From Corynebacterium sp. (GTDB lineage Bacteria; Actinomycetota; Actinomycetes; Mycobacteriales; Mycobacteriaceae): a DNA stretch of 64,000 bases. The translations under genes were made by a program, and so were the position numbers. The notes beneath the pieces are model-generated. The model was not told the DNA's origin, did no database searches, and saw only the letters and a program-made list of their open reading frames with translations. Shown here piece after piece: positions 46,601 through 54,574 of this stretch. The stretch lies in the NCBI RefSeq assembly GCF_022712275.1, contig NZ_JALAGU010000022.1:62001-126000 (forward strand), in the 5' to 3' direction. How positions within the stretch are numbered: the stretch's first letter is position 1; every line of letters starts with the position of its first letter.

Positions 46601-49199
46601 CGGTCGGGCCGCCCGGTTCCTCGGCATGCTGCAGCCCGCCCCGAAGAGCCTGCCGCTGTCGGAGGTCCAGCCCGCCCACGAGATCACCCGCACCCTCGCC
46701 TCCGGCGCCATGAGCCACGGCGCCCTGGTCGCCACCGCCCACGAGGCCGTCGCCCACGGCACCAACATGGCCGGCGGCATGTCCAACTGCGGTGAGGGCG
46801 GCGAGCACTTCTCCCGCGCCGGCACCATCCGCGGTTCCCGGATCAAGCAGTTCGCCTCCGGACGCTTCGGCATCTGGGCCGGCTACCTCGCCGACCCGCA
46901 GCTCGAGGAGCTGGAGATCAAGATCGGCCAGGGTGCGAAGCCCGGCGAGGGCGGTCAGCTGCCCGCACCGAAGGTCACCGTGGACATCGCCGCGGCCCGC
47001 GGCGGAACCCCGGGTATCGAGCTCGTCTCCCCGCCGCCGCACCACGACACCTACTCCATCGAGGATCTCGCCCAGCTCATCCACGACTGCAAGGCCGCCC
47101 GCGTCCGCGTCATCGTCAAGCTGGTGTCCTCCGAGGGCATCGGCACGATCGCGGTGGGTGTCGCCAAGGCCGGCGCCGACGTCATCAACGTCGCCGGAAA
47201 CACCGGTGGTACCGGTGCCGCTGCCGTGACCAGCCTGAAGTACGCCGGACGCTCCGCCGAGATCGGTGTCGCCGAGGTCCACCAGGCCCTGCTGGTCAAC
47301 GGCCTGCGCGACAAGGTCGTGCTGCGCTGCTCCGGCGCCCACCAGACCGGCCGCGACGTCGTGGTCTCCGCCCTGCTCGGCGGCGACTCCTTCGAGTTCG
47401 GCACCACCGCACTGATGATGCTGCGCTGCGTCATGGCGAAGAACTGCAACATCAAGTGCCCCGCAGGTCTGACGACCAACGCCGAGGCCTTCGACGGTGA
47501 TCCGCGGGCCCTGGCCCAGTACCTGCTCAACATCGCCCACGATGTCCGCGGCATCCTCTCCCGCCTGGGTCTGCACTCCCTGCGCGAGGCCCGCGGCCGC
47601 TCGGATCTGCTGCAGCTGCTGGAGCACCCCTCCTCCGTCGGCCACCTGGACCTGCGCAAGATGCTCGCCCTCGTCCCGGAGAAGAAGGTCACCGACCCGG
47701 TGTACCTGGAGAAGAACTTCACCACCGATGACGCCCTGCTCACCACAGTGCGCGAGGCCCTCGTCGACCGTCGCGAGAAGACCGTCGACATCGACGGTAT
47801 CGCCCTGCACAACTGGGACAAGTCCGTCGGCGGACAGCTCTCGGTGGACATCGAGCGACTGCTCAACCACCACAACTCCGCCGACCGCGGTGCCGGTGAC
47901 GCGCTCACCGACGCCGAAGTGGACGCCCTGCCCGCCGTCCAGCGTGACGACCGTGGCCGGGCCTTCCTCGACGACGGCACCGTCACCGTCCACACCAGCG
48001 GCTCCGCGGGACAGTCCTTCGGTGTCTTCTGCAACGACGGTGTGACCCTGGAGCACACCGGTACCGCCAACGACGGTGTCGGCAAGTCCCAGGGCGGCGG
48101 CACGGTCATCGTCCGCTCCCCCGGCGGTGGTTCCCCGGACAGGGGCGGCAACGTCCTCATCGGCAACTTCGCCCTGTTCGGTGCGACAGGTGGACGCCTG
48201 TTCGTCGAGGGCGAGGCCGGAGACCGCTTCGCGGTGCGTAACTCCGGCGCCACCGCCGTGGTCGAGGGCATCGGCGAGTTCGGTGCCGAGTACATGACCA
48301 ACGGCACCGTGCTCAACCTCGGTGCGGTCGGTAAGGGCCTGGGCAACGGCATGTCCGGCGGTTTCCTCTACCAGTACGACCCCGAGGGCATCGTCCCGGC
48401 CATCGCCAGCCACGACTCCCTGGTCACCTTCCCGCTGATCGACGCCGAGCCCTTCCATGAGGTCACCGTGCGCACGCTGCTGGACTGGCACATCGAGGCC
48501 ACCGGCTCTGCGCTCGCCACCCGCCTCGTAGCGGACTGGGAGAACACCCGCCGGCACATGGTCTGCGGTATGCCCCGTGCGCTGCTGCTCTACCAGGACG
48601 CCGACGCGATCCTCGGCGCGGCGTCCCGCAAGGAGCTTCTCGACGAGCTGGCGACCTCTGTCGCCACCGACCGCCTGCACGCCTTCAAGGTCGACTACCG
48701 CGACCAGCGGATCGTCGCCGGCGGCCTCGTGCCCGGCAGCGGTGCCGCCGCCGCCGCCGACGGCCCGGCGGCGATGTTCGACCTCATCGCCAGCTACACG
48801 ATCCTCAACGTCGCCCGCGAGTTCGCCCGCGACCGGGTCACCGACGCCCTCGACGCCACCGACCCGCGGATCGACGACGCGACCCGCAAGCTGATCCTCA
48901 CCGAGGACTTCTTCGTCATGCAGAAGGTGGTCCGCTACCTCCGCGAATCGATGGACTCCCTCGATGACGCCCAGCTGGCGGTCCTCATCGCCACCAAGCG
49001 TCTGGGCGACTACAAGGCCTCCCTGGAGCGCCGTAACGTCCGTGGCATCGACGCCCCGGCGACCTACGGCTGGATCCTGCACCAGGACCTGAAGAACTCC
49101 GCCCGGATGGATGTCGCCCGTGTCGACGAAGCCATCGCCAACTCGTCCCTCGACGACCTCGTCGCCGGGTGGCGTGAGATGAAGGGAATCTCCGCATGA
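43602..49199 (+). CDS. Glutamate-synthase-like large protein (GltB family, extended)
   Basis: A 1865-residue GltB-family protein, about 350 residues longer than standard bacterial GltB. Order: class II glutamine amidotransferase with nucleophile C20 after a 19-residue propeptide (HSACGVGF) and HRGGMSSEGVGDGAG, about 20-430; central domain to about 770-880; a 120-residue insert to about 1010; FMN domain about 1010-1330 with GGMSNCGEGGEHFSR and KIGQGAKPGEGGQLP; GXGXG beta-helix about 1465-1620; and an unmatched C-terminal extension to 1865. The Fe-S cysteines are C1276-x5-C1282-x3-C1286, one residue shorter than the usual C-x5-C-x4-C. The stop overlaps a diflavin reductase gene (ATGA), and no gltD is in the window. 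It breaks the usual rpe-rsmB order, suggesting acquisition or lineage retention. Confidence 0.85.
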   Translation: MSSTSSTFGLYDPSREHSACGVGFLTRKDGVPTHDVLDRGHRALCAIPHRGGMSSEGVGDGAGVNIDLSVEFFSAVTGLDLEERRFGVGNFFLPEDTTQSPTARRIIADSLTAEGLEVTTEREVPVNEAAVRPVALDYQLPIRQWIFTVPATMTSAEADRAANSALLRIEQEAYSRPELTGLYPLSLSTRTQVLKGRLNADEVIPWFSDLTDERHSVRTMYFHTRFSTNTEPHPSMAQPFRLMAHNGELNTDRKNRISDEAAAASRQRHIIRPPGQSDSSRLDQTLQSRVFDDRLDIVEAVVSLMPPAWENDRSLPQPVRDMLEYFSLYEEKNDGPAALIFNDGDVVGARLDRLGLRPLRSIETADYLMVSSEAGQLDAEPDEVLHRGRIEAGGMLSLDHRTGEIRRTRETLEELAGRRDYATMLEDSRTDIRDIPVSGMKRGTTTLGYEGDLTLAGRFVAYSMNQESFRFMMDPMLATGAERISAMGYGNAINALSDTEGGVAKYFSQRFAQVTNPPLDSIREADGMTFRVALGAKPDATDAEDPRDPTHQIVVETPILSHLDMLRLREQDLVPVRRFDLLYEPDATDPDANADSVTDAIDRLCDGVARFAAEKGGIAVLSDRSVDSVHAPIPLLLAISSVNQRLIADGLRMRVSVIADSGQLPSSHHIASALGFGAAAVYSLSARLRAEEKYPAPTSPAGDYTETDRAFDRFRKAALKQLGKTMGRVGLCTVESYIGGEFFEPNYLDTRDPALARCFPHMDAPVRGVGFRRIAEANTEWHQRAATVSEDSDIPLLGLFKERSEGAGHSFGTTAVRGFTGLTDEPLALPTPSAQTPEKTTAEAGEELRLLTLGQLGDAFGISDEAYTNAGFGQLSPDQIDAFKVTPGYRDFVSTTKAERARRPSALRDILALPADVTGLRSHEDFGRQIGRFSLDGNGSICVRGLDVASVGTDTWSLVLADPDGRLTGHAELAVWLRDSFGPAVLSLRVSAAELVVEAHGRAARFLGMLQPAPKSLPLSEVQPAHEITRTLASGAMSHGALVATAHEAVAHGTNMAGGMSNCGEGGEHFSRAGTIRGSRIKQFASGRFGIWAGYLADPQLEELEIKIGQGAKPGEGGQLPAPKVTVDIAAARGGTPGIELVSPPPHHDTYSIEDLAQLIHDCKAARVRVIVKLVSSEGIGTIAVGVAKAGADVINVAGNTGGTGAAAVTSLKYAGRSAEIGVAEVHQALLVNGLRDKVVLRCSGAHQTGRDVVVSALLGGDSFEFGTTALMMLRCVMAKNCNIKCPAGLTTNAEAFDGDPRALAQYLLNIAHDVRGILSRLGLHSLREARGRSDLLQLLEHPSSVGHLDLRKMLALVPEKKVTDPVYLEKNFTTDDALLTTVREALVDRREKTVDIDGIALHNWDKSVGGQLSVDIERLLNHHNSADRGAGDALTDAEVDALPAVQRDDRGRAFLDDGTVTVHTSGSAGQSFGVFCNDGVTLEHTGTANDGVGKSQGGGTVIVRSPGGGSPDRGGNVLIGNFALFGATGGRLFVEGEAGDRFAVRNSGATAVVEGIGEFGAEYMTNGTVLNLGAVGKGLGNGMSGGFLYQYDPEGIVPAIASHDSLVTFPLIDAEPFHEVTVRTLLDWHIEATGSALATRLVADWENTRRHMVCGMPRALLLYQDADAILGAASRKELLDELATSVATDRLHAFKVDYRDQRIVAGGLVPGSGAAAAADGPAAMFDLIASYTILNVAREFARDRVTDALDATDPRIDDATRKLILTEDFFVMQKVVRYLRESMDSLDDAQLAVLIATKRLGDYKASLERRNVRGIDAPATYGWILHQDLKNSARMDVARVDEAIANSSLDDLVAGWREMKGISA

Positions 49200-50953
49200 C
49201 CCTCCACCTGCCCACCGGGGCCCCGTTCTCCGTCGAACAGCAGACCTGGCTCGACGGCTTCTTCGCCGGCCTCGACCTCGGTCGTGAGCGCTACCAGGGG
49301 CCGGCCGCCACACTGACCGTCGAGGTCCTCTTCGGCTCGCAGACCGGAAACTCCTCCGAGCTCGCCGACCAGCTCGCCGCCGGGCTGCGGGCAGCCGGTC
49401 TCGGAGCCAACGTCACCGAGCTCGATGCCGCCGGTGTCGGTGTACTGACCTCCGGGTCGAGCCACGTGCTCATCGTCACCTCCACCTACGGTGAAGGCGA
49501 GATGCCCGACAACGCCGAGATGTTCTGGGAGGAGCTCAACGGCGCCGAGATGCCACGGCTGGAGGACCTCTCCTTCGCCGTGCTCGGTCTCGGTGACTCC
49601 GGCTACGACGACTTCTGCCAGGCAGGTAAGGACCTCGACATCCGCCTCGAGCAGCTCGGTGCCAGACGGCTCACCGCCCGGGTCGACTGTGACGTCGACT
49701 TCGAGGACGAGGCCACCGCGTGGATCAGTGACGCGGTCGCCGCGGTCGTCGCCGACGCCCCCGCCGGTGCAGCCGGTGGTGCCGCTCCCGGGGCCGCAGG
49801 TGCGACCGCCGCTGCCGCCGACAAGCCGGCGAAGTCGAAGTGGAACCGGAAGAACCCCTTCCCCTCCCGGCTCGCCGCGACCCGCCGGCTCTCCGCCGAG
49901 GGCAGCGCGAAGGAGATCCACCACTACGAGTTCGATCTGGCGGACTCCGGCATCACCTATGCCGCCGGCGATGCCCTGGCCGTCATGCCCGTCAACGATC
50001 CCGAGCTGGTCAGCGCGATTCTCGCCTGCCTGGGCCTTGACGGTGGCCTGGCGGTCGAGGACTCGACCCTGTTCGAGACTATCCTGAAGACCCGTGAGAT
50101 CCGGACCCCCGGCAAGGACCTCATCGCCGCGGTAGCCGACGCCTCCCCGGACGGTGGTCTCGCCGACATCGTCCGCCGCGACGACCGGGACGCCCTGGAC
50201 TCCTTCCTCTGGGGCCGGGACATCCTCGACCTGCTCGAGGAGAACCCGTCGGCCCGGTTCAGTGCAGAGGAACTGCTCGACCTGCTGCGCCCGCTGCAGT
50301 CGCGTCAGTACTCGATCTCCTCCTCCCCGCTGGCCAGCCCGGACCGGATCCACCTCACGGTGGCTTCGGTGCGGCACAGCCCGGAGCCGGGTGCCCGCAC
50401 CCACGGCGGCGTGTGCTCGACCTATCTCTCCGACCGGATCGCCGACGGCGACCTCACCGGTATCTGGCTGCAGCCGAACAGCGCCTTCAGCGTTCCGGAG
50501 GACGCCGACCGGCCGGTCATCATGGTCGGCCCCGGTACCGGTATAGCCCCGTTCCGTGGTTTCCTCCACGAGCGTGCCGAGGCCGGCGCCACCGGCGGCA
50601 ACTGGCTGTTCTTCGGCGACCAGCACCGCGCGACCGACTACATCTACGAGGACGAACTCACCGAACTCGAGGAGAAGGGCGTGCTGACGAAGCTGTCGCT
50701 GGCCTTCTCCCGTGACCAGGCGGAGAAGGTCTACGTCCAGACCCGCATGCGTGAGGAGGCCGAGGAGCTCTACCGCTGGCTGGAGGACGGCGCGTACTTC
50801 TACGTCTGTGGTGACGCCTCCCGCATGGCCAAGGATGTCGAAACCGCCCTGCTCGACGTCATCGCCGAGCAGTCCGGTGGCTCCGAGAACGCCGCGCAGG
50901 ACTACCTGGCGAAGCTGAAGAAGGAGAAGCGGTACGTCAGGGACGTCTACTGA
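49196..50953 (+). CDS. CysJ-like NADPH diflavin reductase
   Basis: A 585-residue diflavin reductase. An FMN flavodoxin domain (VLFGSQTGNSSELADQL, VTSTYGEGEMPDNAEMFWEEL; about residues 40-180) is followed by an Ala/Gly/Pro-rich linker (about 185-215), then the FAD domain with RQYSISSSP and GGVCSTYLSD, and the NADPH domain with GPGTGIAPFRGFL, FFGDQHRATDYIY and YVCGDASRMAKDVE, ending in the CysJ-like RYVRDVY with a terminal aromatic residue. Homologues pass NADPH electrons to sulfite reductase CysI. No cysI is nearby; the gene overlaps the GltB-like gene by 4 bp instead, so that protein is the likely electron acceptor (inference). Confidence 0.9.
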   Translation: MTLHLPTGAPFSVEQQTWLDGFFAGLDLGRERYQGPAATLTVEVLFGSQTGNSSELADQLAAGLRAAGLGANVTELDAAGVGVLTSGSSHVLIVTSTYGEGEMPDNAEMFWEELNGAEMPRLEDLSFAVLGLGDSGYDDFCQAGKDLDIRLEQLGARRLTARVDCDVDFEDEATAWISDAVAAVVADAPAGAAGGAAPGAAGATAAAADKPAKSKWNRKNPFPSRLAATRRLSAEGSAKEIHHYEFDLADSGITYAAGDALAVMPVNDPELVSAILACLGLDGGLAVEDSTLFETILKTREIRTPGKDLIAAVADASPDGGLADIVRRDDRDALDSFLWGRDILDLLEENPSARFSAEELLDLLRPLQSRQYSISSSPLASPDRIHLTVASVRHSPEPGARTHGGVCSTYLSDRIADGDLTGIWLQPNSAFSVPEDADRPVIMVGPGTGIAPFRGFLHERAEAGATGGNWLFFGDQHRATDYIYEDELTELEEKGVLTKLSLAFSRDQAEKVYVQTRMREEAEELYRWLEDGAYFYVCGDASRMAKDVETALLDVIAEQSGGSENAAQDYLAKLKKEKRYVRDVY

Positions 50954-50970
50954 CGTCTACTGACGTCTAC
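50941..50970 (+). repeat. Triple 10-bp repeat spanning two stop codons
   Basis: GGACGTCTAC, TGACGTCTAC, TGACGTCTAC run without a gap. The second copy starts with the TGA of the diflavin reductase, and the third supplies the TAG (minus strand) of the convergent DinB gene. A slippage-prone junction. Confidence 0.85.
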
Positions 50971-51458
50971 CGCCTCCCGGTGAGCAGGATGTCTCGGCAG
51001 ACCTCCAGGTGACCGAGGTGCTGCGCCATCTCCCGGAGCATGTGGTCGAGCACCCACTCCGGGGTGACGAAGGCGGCGTCCTTCCGCGAGGTCCCCTTGG
51101 CCGCGCGGTTCCGGATGCCGTCAGCCATCGCCACGGTCGCCCACCCCGGCAACCGGTCGCGTAGCTCCTCCACGAGGTGACAGGCTTCGTCGACCGTGCC
51201 GGTGGCCTCGAATTCGGCGTCACGGTCGCGGGGCGGCAGGTCCTCGCCGGCGGCGAAGGCCCCGCCCCAGAACTGCGCCATCCCGTGGATGTGGGCGACG
51301 AGGGCGAAGGGACTGTTGACGGTCCCCGGGACCGGTGAGCTGTTCACCGTCGAATCATCGAGGGTGTCCAGGGCTGCATCGACACCGTCGAGGAGTTCGG
51401 CGGCGACGCCGAGGAACGCGTCGAGGAGAGCATGATGGCCGGTTACGGATGTGTCCAT
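50967..51458 (-). CDS. DinB-superfamily protein (DUF664 / mycothiol-dependent type)
   Basis: A 163-residue four-helix-bundle DinB-fold protein. Metal-ligand-type histidines are in VAHIHGMAQFWGG and MLREMAQHLGHLEVCRDILL, the pattern of actinobacterial DinB/DUF664 proteins, some of which are mycothiol S-transferases; the substrate is unknown. The ATG at 51458 is chosen over an upstream GTG at 51476, because the chosen frame has TACGCT 7 bp upstream (leaderless type). It converges with the diflavin reductase with 13 bp between stop codons. Confidence 0.8.
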   Translation of the reverse strand: MDTSVTGHHALLDAFLGVAAELLDGVDAALDTLDDSTVNSSPVPGTVNSPFALVAHIHGMAQFWGGAFAAGEDLPPRDRDAEFEATGTVDEACHLVEELRDRLPGWATVAMADGIRNRAAKGTSRKDAAFVTPEWVLDHMLREMAQHLGHLEVCRDILLTGRR

Positions 51459-51505
51459 GATCACAAGCGTAACCACGCGGCACCGGCCTCTGCCTCAGAC
51501 AGGAC

Positions 51506-53086
51506 TCAGTCAGCCACCCGCAGCACCGCGAAGAACATCGCGTCGGTGCCGTGCCGGTGCGGCCAGAGCTGCACGAACGGGGCAGAATCCAGGGTGCCGG
51601 ACGCCGCCAGGTCAGGGAACAGTGCGGTGGCGTCCTCGATGACCGCACCGGTCTGATCGGCGACTGCCCGGACCACGTCGCGGGTCTCCGCGGGATGCGG
51701 TGAGCAGGTCGAGTAGACGACGATGCCACCGGGTCGGGTGGCCTTGAGCGCCGAGCGCAGCAGGTCCTTCTGCAACGGCACCAGCTCGGCGACGTCCGCC
51801 GGGGTCTTGCGCCAGCGGGCCTCCGGACGACGACGCAGCGCGCCGAGCCCGGTGCAGGGGGCGTCCACCAGGACGCGGTCGAATCCGTCCCCCTCTGGAC
51901 TGACCGGCATGTCCAGCCCACGGATCTCCGCCAGATGGCGCCCGTCGCCCTGGTGGACCCGGGCCGGCAGCCCGTCGGTGGCGGTGCGGACCAGCTTCGC
52001 GCGGTGGGCGGCCGGCTCCACGGCGTCCACTGTCGCCCGGTCCCCCATGGCCCAGGAGGCGAGGAAGGCGGTCTTGCCGCCGGGGCCGGAGCACAGGTCC
52101 AGCCAGCGGCCGTGGTCCTCGGCGACCTCGGCACGCAGCATGGCCAGGGCGATGAGCTGGGAGCCCTCGTCCTGTACACCGGCCAGCCCCTCCCGCACCG
52201 GGTCGAGGTCGCCGGGGTCACCCTCGGGCAGGTAGACGGCGTAGGGCGACCAGCGGCCCTCGTCGCCACCGGTGACCAGCGCAAGTTCCTCACCGGACAT
52301 CTGGCCGGGTCGGGCCGCCAGGTGCACGACCGGACGGGCGTCGTCGGCCTCCAGGGCCTCAGCCAGTTCGGCGGCCGGAGCATCCGGGGTGCCGCCGAGA
52401 GCGGTGTTGAAGGCTTCCGCGATCCAGGTCGGGTGCGAGGTCTGCAGAGCAAGTCGGGTGACCGGGTCGGTGACCTTCGCGGTGACCCGGCTCTCCCACT
52501 TCTCGGCCGGGGTGCGGGTCAGGGTGCGCAGCACACCGTTGGTGAAACCGGACGCCTTCGCCTCCCCGTTGGCCTTGACCAGTTCGACGGTGGTGTTCAC
52601 CGCGGCATGGTCGTCGACCCGGGTACGCAGGATCTGGTAGGCGCCCAGGCGCAGTGCATCGAGGACGACGGCGTCGATCTTGTCGACGGGACGCCCTGCG
52701 GCGTCGGCGATGATCGCGTCAAGCAGCCCCTGCATGCGCAGGGTGCCGTAGGTCAGCTCGGTGGCGAAGGCGGCGTCGCGGCCGTGGATCTTCTGCTCGC
52801 GCAGTGCGGCGGGCAGGGCGATGTTGGCGAAGGCGGCGTCCGTGGAGACCTTGCGCAGCACCTCGAAGACGATGTCGCGGACCCGGTCACCCGAGCCGAT
52901 GCGACGTCGGGCGTTCTCGTGCTCCCGGCGGTGAGACTCGCTGCGGCGCTCGTAGCCCTTGTTGCCACCACCCCGGTTGCCGCCGCGCTGACCGCCCTGA
53001 CGCTTCCGGTTGTCCTGTCCCTTGTCATGTCCTCTGTCACCGGACCCGGTGCGTCCGGACTCGGACCGTGACCTGAAGCCACCCAT
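51506..53086 (-). CDS. rsmB: 16S rRNA m5C methyltransferase RsmB/Sun family
   Basis: A 526-residue protein. The first 60 residues are an Arg/Gly/Asp-rich disordered tail (GGNRGGGNKGYERRSESHRREHENARRR), followed by a NusB-like RNA-binding domain and an m5C methyltransferase domain with the SAM motif LDLCSGPGGKTAFLA, PC in VDAPCTGLGALRRRPE and the catalytic Cys in VVYSTCSPHPAETRDVV. It overlaps the fmt stop by one base (TGATG), so def-fmt-rsmB form one transcript. Confidence 0.93.
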   Translation of the reverse strand: MGGFRSRSESGRTGSGDRGHDKGQDNRKRQGGQRGGNRGGGNKGYERRSESHRREHENARRRIGSGDRVRDIVFEVLRKVSTDAAFANIALPAALREQKIHGRDAAFATELTYGTLRMQGLLDAIIADAAGRPVDKIDAVVLDALRLGAYQILRTRVDDHAAVNTTVELVKANGEAKASGFTNGVLRTLTRTPAEKWESRVTAKVTDPVTRLALQTSHPTWIAEAFNTALGGTPDAPAAELAEALEADDARPVVHLAARPGQMSGEELALVTGGDEGRWSPYAVYLPEGDPGDLDPVREGLAGVQDEGSQLIALAMLRAEVAEDHGRWLDLCSGPGGKTAFLASWAMGDRATVDAVEPAAHRAKLVRTATDGLPARVHQGDGRHLAEIRGLDMPVSPEGDGFDRVLVDAPCTGLGALRRRPEARWRKTPADVAELVPLQKDLLRSALKATRPGGIVVYSTCSPHPAETRDVVRAVADQTGAVIEDATALFPDLAASGTLDSAPFVQLWPHRHGTDAMFFAVLRVAD

Positions 53087-54066
53087 CAGTTCTCTCCCTC
53101 GTCGAATGCCGCATGCCCGTCGTCGAACAGGTCACCTCGGCCGCGGGCCCAGTCGGCCGCGGCCATCATCTTCTTGCCCGGCGGCTGGATCCGGGTGATC
53201 TCGAGGACGCCGTCCCCGGTGCCGACAAGTACCCGGGACTTCTCCGCGAGGATCTCCCCGGCGGGCAGAACTGGTGCCTCTTCGCCGTCGACCGGCAGCA
53301 GGAGCCCGAGCTTGTACCGCTCACCGGACAGCGTGGTCCAGGGGCCCGGTGCCGGCATGTGTGCCCGGGTGATGCGCTGGATCTCCACGGCAGGACGCGT
53401 CCAGTCGACCTCGGCGTCAGCGGTGGTGATCTTCGCTGCGTAGGTCATGCCCTCCCCGGGCTGCTCCACCGGTGTCACCTGCCCGGAACCCAGTCCGGTC
53501 AGGGACTCCCCCAGCAGCACCCGTCCGGCGTAGGTCAGGCGGGTGAGCAGGTCATCGGCGGTGTCCTCCAACCCGACCGGTTCCTCGACGGTGCCGGTGA
53601 CCGGACCTGCGTCCAGTTCCGGGACGATACGGAAGGTCGTCGCACCCGTGACCGAGTCACCGGCGGCGATGGCGGCCTGGACCGGTGCAGCGCCACGCCA
53701 GCGCGGCAGCAGTGAGAAGTGCAGGTTGATCCAGCCGTGGCGGAAGATGTCCAGCACATCGGCCGGGAGGATCTGCCCGTAGGCGACCACGGCGACAGCG
53801 TCGACGCCGTCGGCGGCGTATCCGCGCAGGGTCTCCCGGACCTCGTCGGACTCCCCGACGGAGGCCTTCAGCGAGGCCCACTTGTGGACCGGCACACCGG
53901 CGGCCTCCGCCACTTCGGCGACCTTTGACGGGTGCAGGCTCCTCCCGCGACCGCGCTTCGCATCGGGTTGGGTGAGCACCGCGACGACCTCGTGGGCGGG
54001 GTCGTCGAGCAGGTACTGCAGGGTGACGGCGGCGGGCTCGGGGGTCCCGGCGAACAGGATCTTCAT
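53086..54066 (-). CDS. fmt: Methionyl-tRNA formyltransferase
   Basis: A 326-residue Fmt that formylates initiator Met-tRNA. ILFAGTPEPAAVTLQYLL opens the N-terminal domain, and NLHFSLLPRWRGAAPVQAAI carries the folate/catalytic motif (the usual SLLP with its conserved neighbours), followed by the C-terminal OB-like tRNA-binding domain. The ATG overlaps the def stop by 4 bp (ATGA). Confidence 0.95.
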   Translation of the reverse strand: MKILFAGTPEPAAVTLQYLLDDPAHEVVAVLTQPDAKRGRGRSLHPSKVAEVAEAAGVPVHKWASLKASVGESDEVRETLRGYAADGVDAVAVVAYGQILPADVLDIFRHGWINLHFSLLPRWRGAAPVQAAIAAGDSVTGATTFRIVPELDAGPVTGTVEEPVGLEDTADDLLTRLTYAGRVLLGESLTGLGSGQVTPVEQPGEGMTYAAKITTADAEVDWTRPAVEIQRITRAHMPAPGPWTTLSGERYKLGLLLPVDGEEAPVLPAGEILAEKSRVLVGTGDGVLEITRIQPPGKKMMAAADWARGRGDLFDDGHAAFDEGEN

Positions 54067-54563
54067 CGGTTAAACCACCCGCTCCCCCGGATCCCCGCCA
54101 TGACCTCGCGGCGGGCCGCGGGCTCCATGCGCTGGAAGTACATCACTCCGTCGAGGTGGTCGGTCTCATGCTGGACGCAGCGGGCCAGCAGTCCGGTGAC
54201 CTCCCGGTCGACCTCCTCGCCGTCGACGGTGACCCCGGTGACGTGCACGGTCGCCGCACGGGTGACGTCTCCCCCGGCATCCGGCACGGACAGGCATCCC
54301 TCGCGGCCGGTCTGGGTCTCCTCCCCGACGGCCTCCCACACCGGGTTGACGATGTGGCCACGGTCGCCGTCGCAGTCGTAGACGAAGACCCGTCGGGTCA
54401 CACCGACCTGGTTGGCGGCCAGGCCGACGCCGCCGGCGGCGTCCATCGTCTCGTACATGTCCTCGACGAGGGTGCGCAGGATGGGGTCGGTCGGGTCGTC
54501 GATGTTCTCGGCGACGGTACGCAGTACCGGGTCACCGAACAGACGGATGTCAAGGGCAGTCAT
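54063..54563 (-). CDS. def: Peptide deformylase
   Basis: A 166-residue metallo-deformylase with all three motifs: GGVGLAANQVG, EGCLSVPD (metal Cys) and QHETDHLDG (HExxH-type histidines and Glu). It removes the formyl group added through Fmt. TAGACT (54572-54577) is 8 bp before the ATG; its TAG is the priA stop codon. Confidence 0.95.
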   Translation of the reverse strand: MTALDIRLFGDPVLRTVAENIDDPTDPILRTLVEDMYETMDAAGGVGLAANQVGVTRRVFVYDCDGDRGHIVNPVWEAVGEETQTGREGCLSVPDAGGDVTRAATVHVTGVTVDGEEVDREVTGLLARCVQHETDHLDGVMYFQRMEPAARREVMAGIRGSGWFNR

Positions 54564-54574
54564 GGCTGCCCAGT

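Noticed and set aside
46530..49313. 927-codon open frame antisense to the GltB-like gene, and similar long antisense frames elsewhere (for example opposite tkt and metK)
   Set aside because: Their proteins are low-complexity and rich in Gly, Asp, Val and Arg, as expected from the third-position GC bias of the true gene, and they contain no recognisable domain.
49196..50953. Assigning the name cysJ
   Set aside because: Family membership is clear, but no cysI is present and the genetic partner is the GltB-like gene, so the name would imply an unsupported role.
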